From positions 1 to 12,629 of the forward strand of contig LFFH01000038.1 in NCBI GenBank assembly GCA_001510455.1: a DNA stretch of 12,629 nt, given 5' to 3'. This DNA is from Actinobacteria bacterium casp-actino8 (GTDB lineage: Bacteria > Actinomycetota > Acidimicrobiia > Acidimicrobiales > Ilumatobacteraceae). The position numbers and the translations under genes are program-made. The notes below the pieces were generated by a model. The model had not been told where the DNA came from. It searched no databases and was given only the letters and a program-made list of their open reading frames with translations. Of this stretch, positions 6,766 through 12,629 are shown piece after piece (position 1 is the first letter of the stretch; each line of letters starts with the position of its first letter).

Positions 6766-7661
6766 ATCTCGAACGTTCGCAGCGGGCCGAAGTCCTGATC
6801 GAGGCCCTGCCGTACATCCGGCGTTTCGCCGATCAGGTCGTGGTCGTGAAGTACGGCGGTAACGCTCTGGCCGGTGCCTCCGATGACGAGGCTCTCGCCC
6901 ATTTCGCCCAGGACGTGGTCCTCATGCGTCTCGTCGGATTGAAACCGGTCGTCGTGCACGGAGGCGGGCCGCAGATCAGTGAACTCATGAATCGCTTGGG
7001 AAAGACCACCGAGTTCCGTCACGGCCTTCGAGTCACCGACGCCGAAACCGTCGACATTGCACGCATGGTCCTCATCGGTCAGGTCAACCCACAGATCGTC
7101 GCCGCCATGAACGTGTACGGAAATTACGCCGTCGGAGTGAGTGGCGAGGACGCTGGGCTGATCAAGGCCGTGGCGCGCGATCCCGAGCTCGGATTCGTGG
7201 GCGATGTGGACGGGGTGAATCCGGCGATCCTGACTCGTCTTCTCGACGACGAGTTCATTCCGGTCGTGGCCACCATCGGCACCGACGAGACGGGCCAGGC
7301 ATACAACATCAATGCCGACACCGTGGCCGGAGCGATTGCGGAAGCACTCGATGCCGAGAAGCTGATCTATTTGACCGACATCGATGGGCTTCGTCGTCGG
7401 GTCGACGATCCGAACAGCCTGATTCGTCAGACCACCCCCGACGAACTCGATGCACTCATGTCCGATGGAACCATCGCGGGGGGAATGATCCCGAAGGTCG
7501 AGAGTTGTGTGCACGCGGTACGTCACGGAGTTCGGCGGGCCCACGTTCTCGACGGCCGTATTCCACATGTGCTGTTGCTCGAATTGTTCACCGATGCCGG
7601 CATCGGAACGATGGTGGAGGACATCACGGTCGAGGACGTGAAAGTGAAGGTGTCGTCATGA
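6762..7661 (+). CDS. argB: Acetylglutamate kinase
   Basis: Second step of arginine synthesis: ATP-dependent phosphorylation of N-acetylglutamate. Amino-acid-kinase fold, 299 residues: KYGGNA at 30-35 (phosphate binding), HGGGPQ at 66-71 (substrate loop), then YNINADTVAGAIAEAL, LIYLTDIDGL and GGMIPKVESC. About 25 residues (ERSQRAEVLIEALPYIRRF) precede the first beta strand. In the family this N-terminal helix is typical of hexameric, arginine-inhibited kinases such as the Pseudomonas aeruginosa and Thermotoga enzymes, so feedback control by arginine is likely (inference). The GTG at 6762 overlaps the argC stop (GTGA) and has GGGGTG just upstream; the longer open frame would run inside argC. 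It directly follows argC with no argJ between, unlike the common argC-argJ-argB order. It overlaps argD by 4 bases. Confidence 0.96.
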   Translation: MNLERSQRAEVLIEALPYIRRFADQVVVVKYGGNALAGASDDEALAHFAQDVVLMRLVGLKPVVVHGGGPQISELMNRLGKTTEFRHGLRVTDAETVDIARMVLIGQVNPQIVAAMNVYGNYAVGVSGEDAGLIKAVARDPELGFVGDVDGVNPAILTRLLDDEFIPVVATIGTDETGQAYNINADTVAGAIAEALDAEKLIYLTDIDGLRRRVDDPNSLIRQTTPDELDALMSDGTIAGGMIPKVESCVHAVRHGVRRAHVLDGRIPHVLLLELFTDAGIGTMVEDITVEDVKVKVSS

Positions 7662-8860
7662 GCGCTCATGCATTCGAAACACGTGGGCTCGAGCACTGTC
7701 CATTTATCCCGGTGTTCGGAGCGCCGTCGATCATGTTCGAACGCGGTTCGGGAACCGAACTTTGGGACGTGAACGGCAAGCGGTATCTCGATTTCCTGTC
7801 CGGAATCGCCGTCGTCTCACTCGGCCACGCCAATCCGGCGATCGTCGCTGCGATTCGCGACCAGGCCGAAACTCTCATGCACGTGAGCGGCTTCTTCGCC
7901 AATCCGACGGCCACGGACGCGGCCATTGCGCTGAACGGTCTCCTCGCCGACGCCACCGGGCAGTCGGGCCAAGTCTTCTTCTGCAACAGCGGAGCCGAAG
8001 CGAACGAGGCCGCGATCAAGTTGGCCCGCAAGTTCGGTGGTCGGGGCCGACACGGAGTGGTCAGTGCCCTCGGGAGTTTCCACGGTCGCACTCTCGCCGC
8101 TCTGGCGGCCACGGGTCAGCCGGCCAAGCACGAGCCGTTCCAACCCATGCCCGACGGTTTTCGACACGTTCCGTTCGACGATCTGGCCGCACTCGAAGCG
8201 GCGATCGATCCGTCGGTCGCCGCAGTGCTTCTCGAAGCCGTGCAGGGGGAAGGTGGTGTCGTCCCGGCATCGGTCGAGTATCTGCAAGGCGTGCGGAGAT
8301 TGTGCGACGAGCGGGGACTTCTCCTCATGATCGACGAAGTCCAGACCGGGTTCGCGCGGACCGGCCGATGGTTCGGTTTCGAGCATGCGGGGGTGACGCC
8401 CGACGTCGTGACCATGGCCAAGGGAATGGGCAACGGCTTTCCAGTGGGAGCCATCTGGGCTCGCACTGACGTGTCGACTCTCTTCGTCCCTGGCGATCAC
8501 GGTTCCACCTACAGCGGAAATGCCATGGCCGGAGCCGTCGTTGCGGCGGTGATCGGAGAGATGAAGCGCATCGATGCTCCACGTCTGGCTCACGAGAAAG
8601 GGGAGTACCTGGCCAACGCGCTCGGTGGGACGCCGGGGGTGGTCGCAGTGCGCGGTCAGGGTCTCCTACGGGCGGCCGATCTCGGGCCCGGACGTGATGC
8701 CAAAGCTGTCTATTCCGAACTTCTGGAGCGTGGTCTCGTGACGAACGCCGTCAATGCCACGTCGTTACGACTGGCGCCACCCATCACCACGACGTTCGAA
8801 CAGATCGATGAGGCGGTGGCCCTCGTCGCCGCTGTCCTCAGCGAAGGAGTCGGATCGTGA
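7658..8860 (+). CDS. argD: Acetylornithine aminotransferase
   Basis: Fourth step of arginine synthesis: PLP-dependent transamination of N-acetylglutamate semialdehyde with glutamate to give N-acetylornithine. Class III aminotransferase of 400 residues, the usual length. Visible motifs are the N-terminal LDFLSGIAVVSLGHANPAIV, the cofactor-phosphate region FFCNSGAEANEAAIKLAR, FHGRTLAALAATGQ, the IDEVQTGFARTGRWFGFE segment with the pyridine-N-binding Asp226, and Schiff-base Lys255 in TMAKGMGNGFP. The ATG at 7658 overlaps the argB stop as ATGA; the frame is open further upstream but that part lies within argB. The same enzyme can serve lysine (succinyl-DAP) synthesis in some bacteria, but the operon context favours arginine. 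A TTA leucine codon occurs at residue 370. The stop overlaps argF by 4 bases. Confidence 0.96.
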   Translation: MSAHAFETRGLEHCPFIPVFGAPSIMFERGSGTELWDVNGKRYLDFLSGIAVVSLGHANPAIVAAIRDQAETLMHVSGFFANPTATDAAIALNGLLADATGQSGQVFFCNSGAEANEAAIKLARKFGGRGRHGVVSALGSFHGRTLAALAATGQPAKHEPFQPMPDGFRHVPFDDLAALEAAIDPSVAAVLLEAVQGEGGVVPASVEYLQGVRRLCDERGLLLMIDEVQTGFARTGRWFGFEHAGVTPDVVTMAKGMGNGFPVGAIWARTDVSTLFVPGDHGSTYSGNAMAGAVVAAVIGEMKRIDAPRLAHEKGEYLANALGGTPGVVAVRGQGLLRAADLGPGRDAKAVYSELLERGLVTNAVNATSLRLAPPITTTFEQIDEAVALVAAVLSEGVGS

Positions 8861-9753
8861 ATCTTCTCGACATCACCGATCTCGGACCCGACGGACTTCG
8901 TTCCGTTCTCGACCTGTCCACTCGACCGATCAAGAAACTCGGTCGACCCCTCGAGGGGCAGGGTGTGGCTCTCGTGTTCGAGAAGCCGTCCAATCGAACT
9001 CGGCAGAGCATGGAAGTCGCCGTCGTTCAGCTCGGAGGCCATCCGGTCTACACCCGCGGCGAGGAGGTCGGTTTCGACGTGCGCGAACCGGTCGAAGACA
9101 TCGCGCGCGTCATGTCGGGTTACCACGGGCTCTTGGCCGCCCGAGTGTTCCGTCACGAGGTCGTCGCACGTCTCGCCGACGCGAGTTCGGTGCCGGTGAT
9201 CAACATGCTGTCCGACCATTCGCATCCCCTGCAGGGATTGGCCGACGCGCTCACCATGCTCCAGGAGTTCGGATCGTTGAAGGGTCGCACGGTCGCTTGG
9301 ATCGGTGACTACAACAACGTGGCCCGTTCCCTCGGCGAAGTCTGCGCCTACCTCGGTGCGCACATCAGGTTCGGATGCCCGGAGGGATATTCGGCACCTG
9401 ACGACGACGTTCAGCGGTTCCTCGATATGGGCGCACCCTCGGTCGAGTCGTCGGTCGATCCGATGACAGCGGTCGTCGGCGCCCACGCCGTTCACACCGA
9501 CACGTGGGTCTCGATGGGACAAGAAAACGAGAAGTCGGCGCGACTCGCGATCTTCGAGAAGTACACCGTGACCCGCTCGATGATGGCGGCGGCCGCCTCC
9601 GACGCGATCTTTCTGCATTGCCTTCCGGCGTATCGAGGCCTCGAAGTCGACGCTGATGTGATCGATGGTGCGAAGAGCCGGGTCGTCCAACAGGCCCACA
9701 ATCGTCTCCATTCGGCTCGTGGGGCCATGGCTTTCGTACTCGGAGGTTCCTGA
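8857..9753 (+). CDS. argF: Ornithine carbamoyltransferase
   Basis: Makes citrulline from ornithine and carbamoyl phosphate. The 298 residues are slightly short for the family (about 305-335) but all signatures are present: the carbamoyl-phosphate loop SNRTR at 45-49 (the S-T-R-T-R type motif), HPLQ at 123-126, the ornithine-binding segment DTWVSMG at 215-221, and the HCLP motif at 254-257. The N-terminal domain (to about 140) binds carbamoyl phosphate and the C-terminal domain binds ornithine. The GTG at 8857 overlaps the argD stop as GTGA and is preceded by AAGGAG (8844-8849) with a 7-base gap, so the start is well supported. The presence of SMG rather than aspartate carbamoyltransferase motifs separates it from PyrB. 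It shares one base with argR (TGATG). Confidence 0.96.
   Translation: MNLLDITDLGPDGLRSVLDLSTRPIKKLGRPLEGQGVALVFEKPSNRTRQSMEVAVVQLGGHPVYTRGEEVGFDVREPVEDIARVMSGYHGLLAARVFRHEVVARLADASSVPVINMLSDHSHPLQGLADALTMLQEFGSLKGRTVAWIGDYNNVARSLGEVCAYLGAHIRFGCPEGYSAPDDDVQRFLDMGAPSVESSVDPMTAVVGAHAVHTDTWVSMGQENEKSARLAIFEKYTVTRSMMAAAASDAIFLHCLPAYRGLEVDADVIDGAKSRVVQQAHNRLHSARGAMAFVLGGS
9742..9746 (+). promoter_or_regulatory. Shine-Dalgarno of argR inside argF
   Basis: GGAGG lies within the last codons of argF, 6 bases before the argR ATG at 9753. It is a near-perfect match to the anti-Shine-Dalgarno, so argR can initiate independently as well as by coupling to argF termination. Confidence 0.7.
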
Positions 9754-10241
9754 TGGCCGCCAAGGCGCAGCGTCAACAATTGATCAGTCGCCTGATCGGT
9801 CAGCACGCAATTTCCAATCAACCTCAACTCGTCGAATTGCTGGCCGCCGAGGGTCTGGTCGCGACTCAGGCGACCGTCTCGCGCGATCTCGATGATCTCG
9901 GTGCGGTGAAGGTGAGGGTTCCGGGTGGAGAAAGCGTGTACGCCATTCCCGAATTCGCTCCCGCTCGCATCGCTCCGGAAGATCAACTCCGTCGAGTTCT
10001 GGGCGAGTGGGTGGCCGAGGTTCGACACAGCGGATCGATGGTGGTGGTCCGCACACCTCCGGGCTGTGCCCACGTCGTGGCATCGGCCCTCGATCGCAGC
10101 GCGCTCGAGGGGCTGCTCGGTACGGTCGCCGGTGATGACACCATCTTCTGTGTCGCCGACGAGACTCTTGGCGGTGAGAACCTTGCGGAGACCCTGCGGG
10201 ATCTGGCCGGTTTGGTGGGTGAGAAAGTGAGACGAGGATGA
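9753..10241 (+). CDS. argR: Arginine repressor
   Basis: Hexameric arginine-dependent transcription factor that represses arginine synthesis genes. The 162 residues split into an N-terminal winged helix-turn-helix (about 5-68; recognition region ATQATVSRDLDDLGAVKV, with Ser43-Arg44 of the DNA-contacting SRD motif) and a C-terminal oligomerisation and arginine-binding domain (about 78-162) with PPGCAHVVASALD and GTVAGDDT at 123-130, whose Asp pair binds arginine in known ArgR structures. His107 occupies the place of the arginine-contacting Gln of E. coli ArgR; mycobacterial ArgR, as I recall, also has His there. The start is supported by GGAGG (9742-9746) six bases upstream, overlapping the argF stop as TGATG. 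Being inside the operon it probably controls, it is likely autoregulated through the argC box. Confidence 0.96.
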   Translation: MAAKAQRQQLISRLIGQHAISNQPQLVELLAAEGLVATQATVSRDLDDLGAVKVRVPGGESVYAIPEFAPARIAPEDQLRRVLGEWVAEVRHSGSMVVVRTPPGCAHVVASALDRSALEGLLGTVAGDDTIFCVADETLGGENLAETLRDLAGLVGEKVRRG

Positions 10242-11689
10242 GCGCGAAGCACTCCAACGACGGCAACACCCTGTGGCACGGACGATTCGCGGGCGGACCA
10301 TCCGACGAGTTGATGGCCTACACCGTGAGCCTCCCGTTCGACCGGCTCCTCTGGCGGGAGGACATCACGTGTTCGCGCGCCCACGTGAGAGGTCTGGCTC
10401 AGGCGGGAATTCTGAGTTCCGATGAACGCGATGCGGTACTGGAAGCTCTGACCACCGTCGAGACCGAGATGGAGTCGGGTGAATTCTCGTTCGTGCCATC
10501 CGACGAGGACATCCACACTGCCGTCGAGCGACGGGTGACCGAACTGAGCGGCGCAGCGGGGGCAAAGCTCCACACGGGTCGGAGTCGGAACGATCAGTCG
10601 GTGACCGGTTTTCGACTCTGGTGCAAGGCCCGAGTGCCCATGGTGGCGCAACGAGTCATCGGACTGCAGGAGACGCTTCTCCGACGAGCCGACGAAGCGG
10701 CGGCCAAAGGCGCATACCTCCCCGGTTACACGCACGTGCAAAGAGCTCAACCGGTGATGCTCGCCCATCATCTCATGGCCCACTGCTGGGCGCTCGGGCG
10801 CGACGTCGACCGTCTGCTCGACGCGCTCCGGCGTATCGACGTGTCACCGCTCGGAGCCGGCGCGTTGGCCGGTTCGTCCTTGCCTCTCGATCCCGAGTGG
10901 ACGGCGAGGGAGCTCGGCTTCGCATCCGTTTTCGACAACTCTCTCGACGTCGTGAGCGACCGTGACTTCGCAGCCGAGTTCCTCTTCGCCTTGTCGATGA
11001 TCGCCGTCCACCTCTCGCGAATCGGTGAGGAGTGGGTGCTTTGGACGAGCGAAGAGTTCGGCTTCGCCACCCTCGACGATGCCTATGCGACGGGATCTTC
11101 GATGCTTCCTCAGAAAAAGAACGCCGATATCGCCGAACTGGCGCGCGGCAAAGCCGGACGGGTCATAGGTGGCCTGACCGGTCTTCTCGCCACCTTGAAG
11201 GGTCTGCCGTTGTCGTACAACCGCGACCTTCAAGAGGACAAGGAGCCGTTGTTCGACGCAGTCGAACAGGTCTCGCTCGGATTGGCGGCGATCGAAGGAA
11301 TGATCGCGTCGGCGACGTTCCGTTACAAGACCATGCAAGAGGCTGCCGACGCGCCGACCATGGCGGCGACCGACCTGGCGGAGTTCCTGGTGAGGTCCGG
11401 AATGCCATTTCGTGAGGCGCACGCAGTCGTCGGTGCACTCGTGCGTCGCAGCTTGGCCGGGGAGGGATCTCTCGTGGAACTGGTCAGCGCTGAACCGACG
11501 CTCGGTCCAGAGGCGGCTCGGCTCATCGAACCCGGGGTCGGTGTCACCATGCGTACCACGCGAGGTGGGGCCGGACCCGACGTCGTGAAGGATCAGCGGG
11601 CGCGACTCGAGCACCGGTTGGTTGCCTGGCGTACGGCAGTCGATCAGGCGACGCGATGGATGCACGGCTCTTCGGCGAGGTCGTCGTGA
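10238..11689 (+). CDS. argH: Argininosuccinate lyase
   Basis: Last step of arginine synthesis: cleavage of argininosuccinate to arginine and fumarate, as a cytoplasmic homotetramer. The 483 residues include LWHGRFAGGPSDELMAYTVS at the N-terminus, HTGRSRND at 112-119, GYTHVQRAQP at 163-172 (with the conserved His166), and the fumarate-lyase signature GSSMLPQKKNADIAELARGK from 286, whose second Ser (288) is the likely catalytic base. The usual signature is MPQKKNPD; here Met is Leu290 and Pro is Ala296. The C-terminal domain contains PTMAATDLAEFLVRSGMPFR, normal for ArgH. The protein is about 15-20 residues longer than most relatives, with a tail ending WMHGSSARSS. The ATG at 10238 overlaps the argR stop as ATGA. 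argG, often adjacent to argH, is absent. The end of the gene overlaps the MarC-family gene by 34 bases. Confidence 0.96.
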   Translation: MSAKHSNDGNTLWHGRFAGGPSDELMAYTVSLPFDRLLWREDITCSRAHVRGLAQAGILSSDERDAVLEALTTVETEMESGEFSFVPSDEDIHTAVERRVTELSGAAGAKLHTGRSRNDQSVTGFRLWCKARVPMVAQRVIGLQETLLRRADEAAAKGAYLPGYTHVQRAQPVMLAHHLMAHCWALGRDVDRLLDALRRIDVSPLGAGALAGSSLPLDPEWTARELGFASVFDNSLDVVSDRDFAAEFLFALSMIAVHLSRIGEEWVLWTSEEFGFATLDDAYATGSSMLPQKKNADIAELARGKAGRVIGGLTGLLATLKGLPLSYNRDLQEDKEPLFDAVEQVSLGLAAIEGMIASATFRYKTMQEAADAPTMAATDLAEFLVRSGMPFREAHAVVGALVRRSLAGEGSLVELVSAEPTLGPEAARLIEPGVGVTMRTTRGGAGPDVVKDQRARLEHRLVAWRTAVDQATRWMHGSSARSS

Positions 11690-12285
11690 CGATGCTCGTG
11701 ATCCTCGATCCTCCGGGGAACGTGCCGATATTCCTCGCCGTCACGCGACGACTCACTTCCAAGGAGAGGCACCGGGCGGCGTATCTGGCCACCGCCACGG
11801 CGTTCTTCGTGATCTCGATATTCGCCGTGTTCGGTCGAACGGTTCTCGACTACCTGAACGTGTCCGTTCCGGCGCTGCAGATCTCGGGTGGGTTGCTCCT
11901 GCTTCTCGTCGCCCTCCAACTGTTGTACGGGCAAGGCTCCGAAGAGGACGGATACGTCGAGGCCACTCCCGAGCAACGAACGTCGATCGCCATGGTTCCA
12001 CTCGGTACTCCGTTGCTCGCCGGACCCGGAACCATCGTGGCGACGATCGTGTTCTTCAGTCGAGCCGATGATGCCGCCGAATGGTTCACGGTGGTCGGGG
12101 GAATCGCCCTTGCGATGTTCGTGACGTTGCTGGCTCTTCGCTTCAGTGGACTGTTGCAGAAGATCGTGCGTCCCACCGGAATCCTGCTGCTCGCTCGGGT
12201 GGCAGGAATGATCCTGGCCGCAGTCGCGCTGCAGTCGATGATCAACGGTGTCCTCGCAGTCGTCGACGAGGCGAGATTCGGCTGA
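11656..12285 (+). CDS. MarC-family (UPF0056) integral membrane protein
   Basis: Predicted inner-membrane protein of 209 residues in the MarC/UPF0056 family, of unproven function; early links to multidrug resistance in E. coli were not upheld, as I recall. About six hydrophobic segments are visible (roughly 6-28, 42-62, 71-91, 113-134, 143-165, 173-203), as expected. The duplicated family motifs are present: LVILDPPGNVPIFLAVT in segment 1 and VPLGTPLLAGPGTIVAT in segment 4. Between segments 3 and 4 is an acidic loop (GSEEDGYVEATPEQ). The ATG at 11656 overlaps argH by 34 bases; a GTG at 11686 would overlap the argH stop by only 4 bases but would remove most of segment 1, so the ATG is preferred. 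It shares one base with the next gene (TGATG). Its place behind argH might hint at amino acid transport, but that is speculation. Confidence 0.9.
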   Translation: MDARLFGEVVVTMLVILDPPGNVPIFLAVTRRLTSKERHRAAYLATATAFFVISIFAVFGRTVLDYLNVSVPALQISGGLLLLLVALQLLYGQGSEEDGYVEATPEQRTSIAMVPLGTPLLAGPGTIVATIVFFSRADDAAEWFTVVGGIALAMFVTLLALRFSGLLQKIVRPTGILLLARVAGMILAAVALQSMINGVLAVVDEARFG

Positions 12286-12629
12286 TGGGATATTCCCAGG
12301 AGGTCCGGGTTCGCTACGGCGATTGCGACATGCAGCGAGTGGTGTTCAACCCGAACTACTTCGTGTATTGCGACGACGTGATGGATTGCTGGACGCGTCT
12401 CGCTCTGGCCGACGAGCTGTCGGCGGCTGGAACGACGACCGATCTTCACGCGATCGGCTTCGACTTTATGTTGAAGAAAGCCGAGATGACGTGGTTCTCT
12501 CCGGCTCGTTACGGCGACACCATCTCGACACGTGCGGAGGTGTCCCGTTGGGGATCCACGAGTTTCGACGTTTCGATCGACGGAACCGTCGAGGATCGTC
12601 CCGTGTTCGAAGCAGTGATCACCTACGTG
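12285..12629 (+). CDS. Acyl-CoA thioesterase, 4HBT/YbgC-like hotdog fold (3' end outside window)
   Basis: First 115 codons of a thioesterase-superfamily gene that runs off the window at a codon boundary. The N-terminus EVRVRYGDCDMQRVVFNPNYF matches the hotdog-fold 4-hydroxybenzoyl-CoA thioesterase pattern (compare GDCDPAGIVWYPNY in the Pseudomonas enzyme, from memory); Asp15 would be the catalytic aspartate. The conserved Gly usually three residues after that Asp is Arg18 here. A later segment, FMLKKAEMTWFSPARYGDTI, followed by strands up to VFEAVITYV, fits the central helix and sheet of the fold. Such proteins hydrolyse acyl-CoA thioesters in the cytoplasm; the substrate cannot be predicted. 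The ATG at 12285 overlaps the marC-like stop by one base (TGATG), so the gene appears to be the last seen member of the coupled arg operon run. Confidence 0.88.
   Translation, partial: MGYSQEVRVRYGDCDMQRVVFNPNYFVYCDDVMDCWTRLALADELSAAGTTTDLHAIGFDFMLKKAEMTWFSPARYGDTISTRAEVSRWGSTSFDVSIDGTVEDRPVFEAVITYV

Noticed and set aside
6603..7568. A 321-codon minus-strand open frame opposite argB
   Set aside because: Same reasoning: it mirrors argC and argB codons, has no recognisable motif and no ribosome-binding site, and argB is fully conserved on the plus strand.
8710..9711. A 333-codon minus-strand open frame opposite argD and argF
   Set aside because: It is a shadow of two well-identified genes, with composition typical of antisense reading.
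11686..12285. Alternative GTG start for the MarC-like gene giving a 4-base overlap with argH
   Set aside because: It matches the overlap style of the operon but would delete most of the first membrane segment, leaving only 7 residues before the conserved DPPG motif, against about 16 in E. coli YhgN from memory.
1..12629. Search by eye for mobile elements, CRISPR arrays, tRNA or rRNA genes, toxin-antitoxin pairs and defence genes
   Set aside because: No direct-repeat arrays, transposase or integrase-like frames, or structured RNA genes were seen; the window is filled by conserved housekeeping genes.

Overview
This window reads as a chromosomal housekeeping region of a high-GC actinobacterium. 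The GC content looks like roughly 60%, by eye and not counted. The lineage call is an inference. It rests on the arginine gene order, on an ArgR whose effector-domain segment (PPGCAHVVASALDR) resembles mycobacterial ArgR as I remember it, on GTG starts, on end-to-end gene overlaps, and on an argC promoter that appears to be leaderless. Acidimicrobiia-type actinobacteria would fit, but the window alone does not prove it. Coding density is almost complete and there is no gene-free stretch of 300 bases or more.

Left part (1-5106, plus strand): a translation operon consisting of the 3' part of infC (IF3), rpmI (L35), rplT (L20), a SpoU/TrmH-type RNA 2'-O-methyltransferase, pheS and pheT. Its promoter lies upstream of the window. 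The methyltransferase overlaps pheS by 4 bases, and pheS and pheT are 1 base apart, so the synthetase subunits are probably translated by coupling.

Middle (5107-5730): a single minus-strand gene of the YqgE/AlgH (DUF179) family. It converges on pheT with a 2-base gap. A short divergent intergenic region of about 91 bases follows, if the family-supported yqgE start is used. It holds a good candidate argC promoter overlapped by a candidate ArgR box.

Right part (5731-12629, plus strand): argC-argB-argD-argF-argR-argH, then a MarC-family membrane protein and the 5' part of a hotdog-fold thioesterase. Every junction in this run overlaps by 1, 4 or 34 bases, so it looks like one translationally coupled operon. 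ArgC, ArgB and ArgD carry N-acetylglutamate to N-acetylornithine, ArgF makes citrulline from ornithine, and ArgH splits argininosuccinate to arginine. ArgR is the arginine-responsive repressor that probably controls the operon. The steps from N-acetylornithine to ornithine (argJ or argE) and from citrulline to argininosuccinate (argG), and any dedicated acetylglutamate synthase, are not in the window and must be encoded elsewhere.

I found no mobile element, CRISPR array, RNA gene or obvious novel system. The points worth a second look are modest: the argC promoter/operator, the argJ- and argG-less cluster, the two unrelated genes coupled to argH, one substitution in the ArgH signature loop, the IF3 tail, and a few start-site questions.
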